Shown here: in pieces, positions 24,401 to 36,700 of the stretch | Layout: every line of letters starts with the position of its first letter | Position numbering within the stretch: position 1 is the first letter of the stretch | Assembly (NCBI RefSeq): GCF_008831285.2 | Contig: NC_045140.1 | Location: 19,776,370-19,840,369 of the forward strand | Direction of reading: 5' to 3' | DNA length: 64,000 bases | Origin: Nymphaea colorata | Lineage: Eukaryota; Streptophyta; Magnoliopsida; Nymphaeales; Nymphaeaceae | The notes under the pieces: model-generated | The model's database searches: none | What the model was told of the DNA's origin: nothing | The model's input: only the letters and a program-made list of their open reading frames with translations | Position numbers and translations under genes: made by a program

Positions 24401-25706
24401 GTTTACGCTACATCATAATATTTTGGAATAGGAGAATGTTGCTTAGCATAATTCACATCTTTGAGAATGTATTGTTTCTTGAGAATGATACACATTAATA
24501 TCCATATCATGACATGGTTTTTTCATCTCCATTTTTCATTCTTCTCATCTTATGCCTTCGTTAAGGCTTGAAAAGGAGAAATATCAATCTACTACAAAAT
24601 AATTATATACAAGGAAGACTCTGACCAGTTAGAGGAATTCACATTAATGAATTTGAAGGAAAAAATAAGTAAATAAATTATTAACATTGCTCAACTGGAG
24701 CATGAGTTAATTTACGTAACAAAAACTAACAAGATTTGTCTCTGTGTTTTTTCAGCTCCTACTTGTAGTAGGTACTAAATTGGAGCATGTAATTACCCAA
24801 CTTGCAAGAGATGTTGTCAACAAACACACAGCTATAGAAGGAGATTTGATAGTCCAGCTTTCAGACGATCACTTTTGGTTTCATAAGCCTCGACTTGTCC
24901 TCCACATGATTCATTTCATCCTCTTTCAAAATGCATTTGAAATTGCTTTTTTCTTTTGGTCACTGGTAAGAACCTTGAGGAAACACTTATCTAACAACTA
25001 CCAAACTGGAATTCCATTTGTTAGATTTTAAATGGGTACTTGTATATGCATCATTTCAACGTAATGACTTTTTGGTGTACACAGTTCATGTTTGGTCGTG
25101 ATTCATGCATCATGGGAAATACCAACCTTATTGCTCCCAGACTTGTCATTGGGTACTTTCTCTCTCTCCCCATTCCACTTATTATGTTTTATTGTGTTGT
25201 TGTCTTGTATATTTCGTTCTTTTATTTTGTTTTTACAGTTTGTTCTTGTATCTAGGAGACTTCTTGTCCTCAAATTTTGTTATGCATTCCCATTTTATTG
25301 GCTCTCTCTCTCTCTCTCTTCAAATGTGCTCCTACCATGGTTACAAACATTTTATGTTTTGAACATGTGCAGAATGATTGTTCAAGTACTTTGTAGCTTC
25401 AGCACTTTGCCACTATATGCAATTGTCACCCAGGTGATCTATTATTTTCGTATTGCTTTTATTACTCACTTGTACATCTATGTTTTTAGAAGGTATTCTC
25501 CTTTATTTACTTTTGTTTTTCCCTCTTTTGTAAAGATGGGAAGTTCATTCAAGAGGGCAATGTTTCATGAGCACGTACAAGAAAGCCTGGTAGGATGGGC
25601 CCAAAAGGCCAAAAAGCATAAAGAAGCTAAAGTGAACACCATTCGCCTGGGTGAAGGTTCTGCTTCTCCTGCAATCATGAGAAGTGATCCAAACAATGAA
25701 CATTAA
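18455..25706 (+). CDS. MLO: MLO-like seven-transmembrane protein
   Basis: Exons: 18455-18577, 18743-18800, 19063-19292, 20508-20624, 21207-21261, 21385-21470, 22144-22218, 22314-22402, 22503-22552, 23692-23732, 24756-24965, 25085-25152, 25373-25433 and 25536-25706. All junctions are GT-AG and in phase, giving 477 aa. Family signatures include TPTWIVALVC (first membrane segment, about residues 13-34), the Cys-containing first extracellular loop (SSICIPESATKYMLPCK), LSAIHEIHIFIFILAV, KSDYITLRLGFI, NPKFNFHKYMVRALEVDFK, GTKLEHVITQLA, CSFSTLPLYAIVTQMGSSFK and a C-terminal calmodulin-binding-type helix with Trp442. MLO proteins are plasma-membrane proteins reported as Ca2+ channels, acting in mildew susceptibility, pollen-tube or root responses depending on clade. 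The clade cannot be assigned here. The cytosolic tail after the calmodulin site is only about 25 residues, shorter than in many MLOs. Confidence 0.95.
19370..19970 (+). repeat. Repeat-derived sequence in MLO intron 3
   Basis: It begins with AAGAAGTCATGCGGTTTCGG and GGATTTAAGAAATAACACCTGATT, which recur at about 26095-26150 and 27340-27375. The rest is an AT-rich block followed by a GC-rich GGCTTAGACTCGG / GGGTTTCGGGCATCGGGCC region typical of degenerate retroelement sequence. No protein motif was seen. Confidence 0.5.
20418..20460 (+). repeat. AT/GT microsatellite in MLO intron 3
   Basis: A run of TA dinucleotides passes directly into a run of TG dinucleotides with a few interruptions. Confidence 0.8.
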
Positions 25707-27962
25707 ATTTAAATTACTATAAAAGCTTGATCTTTTAAAGGTCAAGCACCAAAATGTGTATGAAATTATTCTATTTGCATAGTAGCGGGGCTATGGTTTG
25801 TACACATATGGAGGAGGAAGCTTTAGATTGTTAAGTAGCATGTTGGAATACATAACTTGCAATACTACATCATGCTTCCAAACCTAATTTCAGTGTCTTA
25901 ATTTTGATGAGAGAACTAAAGACATTCATATTTCGCTTACTGCCAAACAATTTAAACCTCCACCTTGTAACCAAAAATTTTGTGGCACTACTTCCATACC
26001 TATTGGGCTGTTCTAGATTTGTCGGAATAGAAGAATTCACTTTTAGGAACTGGATCTTGCAAAAATTGGATATAAAAAAAAATTAATATCAGATTAAAAA
26101 GTCGGGTCAGATTCAGATTTAAGAAATGACACCTGATTGGATTCAGATTCACATTTGGATATATATAAATATCCCATCGGATTCATATGTGGATCTGATT
26201 TAGTTTTGAACAAATATCCTAAATCCAACACCCTTACATTTTGAAAATCGAGTAGATCCGGTTCAAAATTCAGATTCAGATTCGGATGAATGTGAACGTA
26301 AAAAAATCAAATTCAGAATGGATTCAGCTTACGAAAGCAGATTTTAGAGTTCATTATAGTTTCATTAGGCGATTGCAATATACCTAGAATCATATAATTT
26401 TAGAATCAAAATGCTCAATTTTTAAGAAATTGGAATTATTAAATAAACTAAGTATTTTGTTTTCGAAATTGGGAAACTGAAACCTATAATTTTGAGTCCA
26501 TTATAGTTTGAGAAAGAATTATGATTCTGAAATTTTTATTATTAAATCAAAATTCCAAAACATCAAACACGTCCCTAAAGAGTCCAAGTCAAAATTCTGG
26601 TTCTCCGATTTTTCCAGCAATAACTGCTGTCGATCGTCATGCAAACGGTCGCTGAGATTGATTTAACGTCATGTAATATTTTTATATGTAAACAATATTA
26701 TTTTACAATTTTTTTTGTGGACAAATGACTTCTTTTAAGTTTTTATATATAACTAAAAGCATTTTTTGTTGTTGTGTATACAAAAACTTGCCTCAGCAAC
26801 CAGCATCTATTGTTGATTGAATGCAAACCAACTCCAATATCAGATGGTCGTTGCAATCCAAATTAAATCGGCTCATTGAACAAATTTGAAATGTAGTTAA
26901 TCTCATATTCAGACTATGGTTTCACGATTCAAATACTTTAGGTTGGCCCTAAAATTGATTCGTTTGCGTCTGCGAATTGGGAATGCTAGAAAGGCAAAAT
27001 TAATGACCTTTAATTTGAAGGAGCTTTTGGTCTATTTATTATTGCATGAAAAGAAATAGCAAAATAGGGCGTTTGGTAACCGGAACACTCATGGACATGT
27101 TTACTTAGGAGAAACCCTTTTTGTTATAAACCTTTAACATCCTTTTTAACGTCGTACCCTTGTGCCTTTCAAGGTTTTAACGAACTTCAAAAACGCCCTG
27201 ATGAATTCATGATACATTTTTTAACTTCTAAGAATAATGTGAGGTAGTACCTACACGATGGTTTTTGAACCTCTATATCTGATTTGAATTGAATATTTGA
27301 CTGATTTGGTCCCGAGAAAAAAAAATTAATATCTGATTAAGAAATCGAATCGAATTCGGATTTAATAAATGGCATCCAATATGATTCAGATTCGAATATA
27401 CATATTATCCGATCAGGTTCGGATGCAGATTCAAATCAGATTCATTTTTAGATAAATATCTAGTATCTAATACTATTAAATTTTGAAAATTGGCAAAATC
27501 AAACTCATATTCAGATATAAATATAAAAATTGGATTTCAAATTCAAATATTGACTTTTATTTATTCGAATTTGAATCCAAACATATGAATATTTGAAAAA
27601 TTAGATATAATTAAAGATATATCCAAGTCTGAGTGACATTGACCCAATTAGATTACCCAATTAGATTGAGCCCCTTAAATTCTCTGCAGACTTTTGGAGT
27701 GTTCTCGTCAGCAAATGCCTCATAAAGATCACTTTAATGCATCTTTACAAGATAATTAAAGTTGGTATTCCTACTTTTATATGATAACTAAAACGATGAG
27801 CGATTTGGCCGTAGACGAAGCATCAATGATTCGGATCATAGCATACTGCTCATTCTGCTGAATGAAAGAAGTACAAAAGTACATAACGACGGGGGTGATA
27901 ACAAAGAGGGACGGAAGAAAAAAGGAAAAACCGGTGAAAAGCAAGCTTGCAAATCGTCAAGG
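25707..27962. other. Intergenic between MLO and the cytochrome b561 gene (tail to tail)
   Basis: The two genes converge here. No coding region was recognised. Two diverged copies of a repeat rich in GATTCAGATTCGGAT-type motifs lie at about 26080-26330 and 27300-27640. Both contain GGATTTAA(G/T)AAATG(A/G)CA followed by WGATTNGGATTCAGATTC-like blocks, and the same opening motif occurs in MLO intron 3. Confidence 0.55.
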
Positions 27963-30375
27963 CTACTGAAAATATTTCGAGTAGATGCTCTTAACTTCCA
28001 GAACAGCTGAACCCGAGCCTAAGATTGCAAGAACAATGCCAAGGTATTCGTACCACGACTTTGGTTCTCTCGCCGCTTTGACGCCGTAGAAGACGTTGAT
28101 CAAGCCAAGCAGAAGCGCAATTCTTCCAACCCAGTGGTGGTACCAGTTCCAGTATCTCCTGAACTTAGATGTCTTGTCTGGCCGGATCAGAAGTGCCGTA
28201 ACCTGTGTAACAAAAGAAATATTATCAACAACTCACAAAATTTTTGTGAAGATACAAAGAAGGAAGAACATTGATTAAAATACAACAAAAAAAAAAACTG
28301 GTTTCTATAATACTCTGAAAGTTTAGTCTCTTATCTTGCATTTGAGGTTGCAGAGAATCGATCATGGGGTGAACATGTGAAAGGTAAACTATTGAAGAAA
28401 AAGAAAATGGCGACACGGAGCATCGACTAATAAGATTTGATTATATGGAAAGCTTTAAACTGGATGTATATAGATCAATTGTCGTAAGTACCTGAACGCA
28501 AGCAAGGCCAAAGGCCAAAATCCCGAGAACCTTATGTCCGTCTGCAACATTAAACTGGCCTTGTAAACTAAGTCCCGTGAGAAATCCGGCGATGGCCAAG
28601 CCGAACGCGGTCATCTGAAGAGCCAGGTGCGAATAGAACCAGCTCGGATCATGGTGCTTGTAGTGTCTAGCCGCTATGATACCGAGGGGTAGGAGAATGA
28701 CCCAAGCCAAGACGTTGAGAACCCCGTGAGTCCTTTTCACCGTGAAAGATGAAGAACCTCCAGAGGCAAGCGAGGTCCGGGAGCGGCCGTCGAAGTCGCG
28801 CAGACCGTCACCGGAGCCGCCACTGGAGCCGCCACCGAAGTCCCCTGAGCGGCTGCCGGAATCGAATCCATTGTCATCAGATCCTCCAGACGCATTTGGG
28901 CTCGCCGAAGGACGTTTCGCTAGGGGAGCAAATTAAAGTCTCAAGTGAGGGAGGGAACGAACGCGGTATGCAAAGTATATGCGTTCACGAGACAACATTC
29001 ATATCAAAGGCGAGGCGGCAAAAGATTGTACCGAGCGCCGAGTCGATATTAGTAGTTGCAAGGGTGGATGTAGAAAATTCTGATCAAGGGGCATTGGTTA
29101 TAAAATTTTAAATTTTTAAAAGACATAATCAATGTGTAAATGTGAAAATAAACATTTTTTTGTAGGTTCGTATGGGCAATTGCCCACATAGCATCGACAC
29201 CTAACTGCGCCTTGAGGGATGTTCCTTTTTAGTTTTTGGTATCTCTCTTCTTTTTAGTAGTAAAATGGTTATTTGGGGAAAAATTTTATAAACTTTTATA
29301 CTTTTGTCCTTAAAGGGGAGGCCCTACTATTGGACAGATTCAATCTACTTTAGAAAAAAAATGGTAGTTAGGCTTTAGTTGGTTGGCTAGAGAACCTTTT
29401 AGTTGAAGGAGGCCAAAAGTTAAAATTTTAAATTCACTTTGTTACTGTAACACTATAAACGGTCAATTTTTAGGTGTTTATCAGAGACGTCGTTTACCAT
29501 CAAGAACAATATGAGAGTATCCCATAAATCTGTCTCAATAGAACTAGTGTTCCACCACTATACTTCAACTTTTGGAGTATATTAAAAAAGAAAGTAGGAT
29601 GGGTAGTTGGTTCGATCTAGTATGGATCATAGTTAGAGTTTGACAGCTCCCCTAATTTTACCTCATTTGAGATTCATAAAAAAGATGATCAAGTTAGCCC
29701 TTATTAGAAAGGAAATAACGATATATACCTTTGGAGAAGTCCAAAGTAGTGGAGACGTAGGATCTGTGCTGGTCCAGCATTCCGAAGACGTCCGGAATAT
29801 CACCCCTTGGTCCTACTGCATATACCAGCGAAGACAGAGGCGTGGCCGCCTTGAGCTGAAAGGCTAGGTACACCCTCGAAGACTCGGACACGAACACCGG
29901 GTTCACCAAGTCCAGGTCGCCCTGGTCCGGCTGCACCGCCGACTGGCTGTATCCGCTCAAGGAGTACTGTTTGATCATTCCGGCACCGCTTCCCGTCGGC
30001 CAGCCTACGACGGCGCTGGTCCCCGGCATCCGGCCGCTGCTCGAGAATCCGATCCCCACCCATGAATTTGAGTCTGGTGCTGACAGCACGAAGCTCCAGA
30101 GCCCTGGCTTAGTCTCCTGATACTGCACATACATACATACACACATAATATACGGTCGACGGTTCACTGTATGAATACGCAGGATGGAGTTTAGTTTAGT
30201 TTGCACTTACTCTTAGGATGAAGTCTTCGGAGCTCCAAACTGATTGGCAACTGAGTGAAGTGGTGTTGAAGGAGAGAGATGAGCTCAGAGCCAGATTGGA
30301 ACTACAGCCATCCTTCTGAGAGTTCACAGAAAGAAAGCACAACAAGAATGGTAATATAAACAGAAGGCTCCTCAT
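27963..30375 (-). CDS. Cytochrome b561 and DOMON domain-containing protein
   Basis: Exons: 30375-30211, 30116-29729, 28919-28492 and 28202-27963, in phase, 406 aa. Residues 1-20 are a signal peptide (MRSLLFILPFLLCFLSVNSQ). The DOMON domain follows (WSSEDFIL ... ETKPGLWSFVLSAPDSNSWVGIGFS ... VGWPTGSG), then a Gly/Ser/Asp-rich linker (about residues 193-245). A C-terminal b561 core carries four conserved His positions expected to bind two haems: His249 (THGVLN), His282 (YSHLALQ), His313 (DGHKVLG) and His349/350 (WYHHWVGR). Known members are plasma-membrane, ascorbate-linked electron-transfer proteins; the extracytoplasmic DOMON domain binds haem. The first intron-like gap at 28920-29728 contains a hairpin-family repeat. 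The CT-rich leader is visible just upstream of the ATG. Confidence 0.93.
29058..29215 (+). repeat. Hairpin-family repeat in the b561 intron
   Basis: It starts near GGGTGGATGTAGAAAATTCTG, has an AT-rich body, and ends with the palindrome ATGGGCAATTGCCCAT-like hairpin at 29172-29189. This is the same order as other members of the family. Confidence 0.45.
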
Positions 30376-30466
30376 CTCTCTCTCACTGTCTCTGTCTCTG
30401 TCTCTGTCTCCCCTCCAAAGGGTGCAGGTCTCACAGGGGATAAGCCCTACTGCTTAGAAGGGTCTT

Positions 30467-30475
30467 CTTATAAAG
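30467..30475 (-). promoter_or_regulatory. Probable TATA box of the cytochrome b561 gene
   Basis: On the minus strand the site reads CTTTATAAG, about 92-100 bp before the ATG at 30375. It is separated from the ATG by a (CTCTGT)n/(CTCT)n leader at about 30376-30410, which is consistent with a transcription start near 30440. Confidence 0.5.
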
Positions 30476-31559
30476 AGTCTGTTGGCCAACCCCTCTCTCT
30501 CTCTCTCAATGTGTTAAGGAATGGACATGCATCCATATCAAGAGTGCTCTGGTTGATGGGTCCAACAACCATAGACTCCAGAAATTTAGATCTGCAGGGG
30601 ACCCATCAACCTTGGTTTGGTTACTTCTTCGCCTACCATTTTGCATATTGTGCTCCGAATCTCTCTCTTGTGAAGAAAGACGTCAACTCTCTGGCTGTCC
30701 AACTATCATCTACGTCAAGTCATTTGGCGCATATTGCCTTGACTCTATATCAGTTGTAGCTTACGTATACATCGCAGTCAACAGCCTGAATTGGCCTGTT
30801 TGAATCGGATTGGTGACTAATTTAATTGGTAACCTACTCAAGAGTTCGATGCGTTAGATTTTAACTATTTTAAAATATGCAATACTTTTTATTTTTAATT
30901 AACTTCTATATATCTTTAAATATTTTTGGTCCATTCACAACCAATTTAGCTATAAAAAAACTATTTTTCTAGATAAGCAGGAGGTTAACAACCAATTTAA
31001 AAACTTTTTTTTTCTCTCTCTTCTCCACTAAATTTCCTAAATCTTCTATTTGCGTCTTCTTCTTACGGCGGCAAGAAATTGCCGCAACAACCAAAACATT
31101 AGTCAAAACAACTCCTTGTTTATTTAACTTGTAGTTTATAAATTAATAATCTTAGTTATCGTTTGTTGTAAGTTTGAAATAAGATATTTGTCGTAAAATA
31201 ATGCAGTCACTAGAGGACAAGCGATGCACAAAAGAAAAGTAATTTTTGGAGACAGAGGCGAACGACCAACAACAGCAGAAGTGTATATAAGTTGACGCTT
31301 CTGAAGTTTGAAATGTAGAAAATCCCCAAGTGGTTCGGTTTTGAAGCATGTTTATCAACACAAATATGACGCTATCCATGAAATTAGAACTAATTTGTAT
31401 AGATTTGAAATAATTTTCTATGAAAAATAAGTTTCTAAACAAATAAGATGCATACTCTATGAGCCTCATGCCTTGGGGATGTCCATGGATTCGATTTGGA
31501 ACTTGGAAGGAAACCCACTTAAGTTCTAAATCACTTCAGTATTCAAAATGTTTTGAAAT

Positions 31560-31693
31560 TTAAAGTTTTCAAATTTTGAGAGGGACGGAAATATCATTTT
31601 TCAAAATTTTTATATAAAACTAGTAAAATTTTCACAAATTTAAATTTAAAAAAAAATTGAGGTGGTGCTAGGCCCCCCCTGGCTCCACCCCTG
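31560..31693 (-). repeat. Degraded hairpin-family repeat end
   Basis: An AT-rich body (TTTTTATATAAAACTAGTAAAATTTTC type) is followed by CCCCCCCTGGCTCCACCCCTGCC. Reversed, this is a GGCAGGGGTGGAGCCAGGG terminus, like the ends at 13550 and 17955. Confidence 0.45.
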
Positions 31694-31945
31694 CCTTAAT
31701 TGAAAAGCTCTTGTAGATGAAGATTAAAATTAAATATTAGGTCAGATATATTAAGGTGGAGAATTGCCTATACTGTTACTAATCCATTGAAGTTGGGTTG
31801 TTCAAGCAATGGCAATTCCAGTCACATCTAGGGGGAAAGGAGGATGTGCTTCGACATGTTGGGAGTATCTCCTTCCTCCTAGTCGCATATTTGGCCCAAA
31901 ATGAATGTCCTCTTCAACATCATCGAATTCGATAGTTGGTTGGCA

Positions 31946-32097
31946 GTGGCAGAACCAGAAAAATTGGCTGGAGGAGCACCCATGTAGAAATAATTGTATC
32001 TAGAGAAGCACTTATATGTATATAAAAGTAAATAGTTAAAGAGGCTCGTGTGGGCAACTGCCCACACCAGACTACATGTGACTCCACCACTGCTGGC
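31946..32097 (-). mobile_element. MITE-like element with terminal inverted repeats and internal hairpin
   Basis: The left end reads CAGTGGCAGAACCAG and the right end, reversed, CAGTGGTGGAGTCACATG, giving imperfect terminal inverted repeats. Between them is an AT-rich body of about 100 bp and the hairpin GTGTGGGCAACTGCCCACAC (32048-32067). The right end and hairpin match the start of the element at 13546. A target-site duplication was not resolved. Confidence 0.55.
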
Positions 32098-33726
32098 CCG
32101 GCCTGTGGATAAAGAATAGGAAGAAAGAGGCTCTATATCATGTAAAGTTTTCCGGGACACTCACCTGACTCGCTCCAAGTTGAAGGGGGTGTTTGGATGA
32201 CACCTCAAAACTCATTTGTAGAAGCGAAAAATGATTTTACTTCCAAAACTCTGTTTGATGAGCATTTGAATGGCAAGAAAAATGAGTTTACCTAAAAGTC
32301 TTTTTAGCAACAGTTTTTGGTTCGATTGCTCGTGAATTGAGACAGTTAAATTTCACTAAGATAGTCTCATTAGCTCCGGAAGTATTATAAATAATGAACG
32401 CTAGTAGACGAGACAAGACATTTCAACACTTAAACTTACTTCCCCTAAAAATTGGGAAGAGAAGAACCTGTTCCATTAACTAAACAACCCTAGACGACCC
32501 TTTACCTGTTGGCTAACAAGTTGGTCTGACTTGACCTAGTCCTACTCAGGTTGAGCTCAAGGAGAACAAACAACTTTTAGCCCACACACTTAGGGTTGTA
32601 CAGCTGGAGCTCAACTTGACTTAGAAAACTCGAGCTCGAATTTTGTTCGAACTCGAGTCGAGCTCCATACAACTCACTTAACTCGCTTAATTTGTTTATG
32701 TTAAGTATGTCTTGTTTCTTTTCGTTCATTTAACTTATTTAGTTGCTACTCGTTTAACTATTCTCTCGTCTGTTATACTAATTTAGTCGAATCGAGTTGA
32801 GTTTTACAACTCAACTTGATTTGTTCATATCTAAACTCAAGCTTGAGTCTGAGCCTTGATGACTGTTGATGAGAGAGAAATTGCATCTTGCACTCCTAAC
32901 TAAGTCTTCAAAGCAAAGCCTTCTGTTTGATAGGCAAGATATTTCCGGTAACACTGGAGGTAAAATTCAAATTTTTTAAAAAATTTCTTGCCCATCAAAC
33001 TTGGGATGAAAAAAATAACTGTTGAGTTGGTTTTTAGAAAATTTTTTCAACCTAAAAAGTAAAAAAAAAAAATCAAGATAAAAAAGTAACCGTTAGGCTC
33101 TCAAGCATTTCTTAATCCAATGATTTTTTTTTTCATCTTTCATTCCTATCAAATTGAGAAATTTATTTCTTAAAACATAAATCCAAGGTTAAAAAACACG
33201 AAAGGGTTTTAAAACTTGGATCTTGTTTTTATTATTTTAATTCTTGAAATAAGTTTTTAAAACTTTTTTTAACTCAATATTTTAATGCATCAAACGGAGT
33301 TAGACAGTTGATACATAGTTAGACAGTTGAAGGGAAGCGGGAGAAGTAGGCATGGGCCTGGGCCGTAGTACTTAGAAAAGCGTCTTTTCATTTCGATGAA
33401 GGAAGGTGTCAATTTAAAGCGGCCAATCGCCGGAGCAGAAGCTGTGTCCCCAAACACCGAGCAAAACGAACACGCGTGACGCCATCCGCCTGATCCCCTC
33501 GCATCTATTCCGGAGAAAAAAGGGGAAAAGGGAGGACCTGGCCATGTCCATCGGGCTTGGTTTCTTCTCTGGACCCCGCCCACACCCCCACGGTTGATGC
33601 CTCTGCCTCTTTTTTCTAGCATTCTGATCGAACGTCGTCAATCTGCCTCTGTAACTTGTCTCGCTTTCTCCTCCTTTGCTGCCAGTGGTTTTCGGAGGAA
33701 GGCGTCGGTCGAGAGTTTCGAGATCA

Positions 33727-36700
33727 ATGGCGATCAGTTCGGGATCCGGGAAGGCGGCTCCGTGTTTCCAATCGCTGGATGGAATCAGGAGCATCGCTGA
33801 GAATGGTCGATACAAGGTCTGCCTGTCTCTACCGCCATCGTTGAGATCCTATATACTTTTGTTTTTTTTAGAACACTGGAACACACACAAATGATGTAAA
33901 TTAGTGATTCTTTTAGGGTCTAACAGAATTCTAAACTACCCATGTCTTGATGCAAAGGCTGTAATGGCTAAGACCAATCTGCAGCTAATCGGTTTGTCAC
34001 CAGCTCCATAATCCATTGGGATGGGCATTTATATTATTTACACGTACCGCATAGCAAATATGAAAAAAAAATCACCTCTCCACAATGAAGCAAGAGGCAG
34101 CCATCTTTGATAATGAATTCAAAATTAGCTTTCTTACGTTAACACTTTTGCCAGGTGTGGCTTTTAGATCAATTTGGGGTTCTTCATGATGGAAAGAAAC
34201 CTTATCCTGGAGCGATTTCAACTCGTACGTCGCTGTTGGTTTTGGTACCTGTGATGATTATCACCACTCTATCGTTTGAATGCTCTTTCTTTATTAAGGA
34301 AATGTTGGATTGCTAAACTTGGATCATGTGATTGTCTCTTTTAGTGGAAAGTTTAGCAAGCTCTGGATTGAAGATGATTATCCTAAGCAATTCTTCTAGA
34401 CGTGCATCAGTCACCGTAGAGAAGATGAAGACCCTCGGTTTTGATCCATCTATTTTTCTGGGGACCATAACTAGCGGGGAATTGACATATCAGTACCTTC
34501 ACAGGTTAACAGCTGCATGTTTTTTTCTTTGAAATTTGATATTTTGCTGAGACGTTTCATGTGGATTGCCATTTATTCTGGTTGAAATGCAAATTGCAAG
34601 ATAAAAAATCCGTTTTATATTGTGAAACAGCATTGAGGATAAAATTCTTTACACTGTATCTCTGTAGAAGTGAAAGGAAATGTCACTTTCCAGATTATGT
34701 ATACAAACTTGGCGCACTGCATCCTCAGGGGTTGGAACGGACAGTAAATGAATTGAGATCAGGTCACTCAGTATTGTGCGTGCAACACCAGCAGGGAAAA
34801 CACAATTATCCCTGGTGAGCTTGTTAATATATTATTGATGGTATACCAACCAAGAAGTGTGTGATCTTGGTGCTGTTGCACATTTACTAGATGACCTGGC
34901 ATGTGTCCTACTTTGCACTTATAGGAAAACCATGGTGTTTAACCCTTTGGATATGGCACATCAAGATGATTAAAAGAATGCAAATATAAGAGTTAAATCC
35001 TCAAGAGTTTGTGTTATGGAAGAGTGTGAAAGCAGAGAGTTATAGATCAACATGCATCATTGTGATTCCACAGTTCACTGTATATATTGACCTGACCTTC
35101 TCAATGTTCTCATTATTGAATATTGTTCTGAAAATCAAGAGTGCGTGTAAGATATGTGTTATTGATAGAGAATGCCTGGAAGGAAAAGCCATCTGATTTG
35201 TTTCTCCATAGAACTGAGCTACAATAATGTGTCAAACATGGGACCTTATACTGTTACGGTCTGGCTCAAAAATGAAAAAAAAAAAAAACTTTAAAATTGC
35301 CAAGGCTTTAAAGTTCAAAGAGTTCATCTTGTGAAAATCAGCAATTGTTCCTTGCATTTTGTGTGCGAATAGTAAATTTCTTTCCCACTGTGATGTCAGT
35401 TAAGCATGTCTTACAATTATCGCAACACTTTCTGATGCATTGTCTCATTCATATAATTGGAGAATACTAGCCTATGTCCCTCCTGTTTGTGATGAGATTT
35501 TTTAGTTTTGACCATCTCATGATTTACATTTTTAGGAGGGACGATCCATGGTTTGCAAAACTAGGAAGGTCATGCATCCATATGACTTGGAGTGATCGTG
35601 GTGCAATATCTCTTGAGGTACCAAGTTCTACAGTGTTCAAAATTATTTTACTTACCTTTTCTAAGAGTGTTTAACTTGTCTATTTTGATGGCATCAACTC
35701 CTTCAAGTAGTCAGTTGTTTTTCACTATTTTACTTGGATTAGATAATTTTTTGGTGCATGTAAATCCTGAAAGATGCTATCGTTTCAGGTAAGCTGTTAT
35801 TTTCTGCTGATTATCCATCCGCTATTAGATTTGCCATTGGGGTCTGTTGCCAGCAGTCTTCCTCGGCTGCTAAAGTTGTGCTTATGATCAAAATAAGATA
35901 ATAAATCACAGGGTTTCCCTAATTTTCATGAACATTATGAAGCAATGAAATGATAAAATGTCAAGGTGAGTCAAAATTATGCTGATCATATTTATATACA
36001 GTTTAACATATGTAAGATAGACATAAGAAGTTCAATGAAGGCATAAGGAAAACTTCAGTTTAACAGTTTCACTTTTTTTATGGTTACTTGCAACAATTGA
36101 TAATGTCATTTCTTGCTCAAATTTCATATGCATTTCAAGGACAAGCAAAATCGAAATCACAAAGGCACAGATAAGTATATGTGAAAACACTTGGGCTCTA
36201 ATGATCAGCTCAAAAATGAACGAAGGGCTCGGACTAGAGGATAACAACTTTGTCCCATAGACAGAAAATGGTATCAACCAACCCACAAGGTAGTAGGGGC
36301 CAAAGTCCATATGGTCCTTGAAGTTCCTCAAAATTGGATATGAACATATTTCCAGGTAATTCCTACACTGGGGCATTATATTTTATCTCCTTGAGGAACA
36401 TTCATCTTCACACGCTGAACCCAAGGTGGGTTGAACATGGCTTTAATACTGATTGCAAGGACCTAACCCACAATGATCCATGTGCCCTGTCCAGTATCAC
36501 CTGTCTGGAGCAAGCATTGGCATGTGCCTAAAAGGGATACAAACAGTAACACAAGGTAGTATGGAGCTTAAATACATATGACTATCAAACTTTATCAAAA
36601 TCTTATATATGAGACTTTGATAAACCACTCCCATACTTGGGATATCACATAGATAGGTACGAGAATTTTGTAAAGATCATGAAGGGTGGATGAGGCTCAC

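Larger units (their letters stand above)
30480..33726. other. Intergenic between two divergent genes
   Basis: No gene was recognised. It contains hairpin-family repeats (31560-31690 and 31946-32097), a GAGCTCGAGCTCGAA-rich low-complexity repeat at about 32590-32850, and several CAAACGG/GTTTGGATG-type AT-rich stretches. The last 300 bp before 33727 are GC-rich and presumably hold the promoter of the HAD gene. Confidence 0.5.

Noticed and set aside
28742-29111. Plus-strand frames with Pro/Arg-rich sequence
   Set aside because: They are the complement of the Gly/Ser-rich linker exon of the cytochrome b561 gene.
33290-33815. Minus-strand frames of 110 and 133 aa
   Set aside because: They overlap the GC-rich promoter and first exon of the HAD gene on the opposite strand and show no motif.
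36020-36540. Open frames in the HAD intron as a separate gene
   Set aside because: They are short, on both strands, without motifs or splice support, and AT-rich like the rest of the intron.
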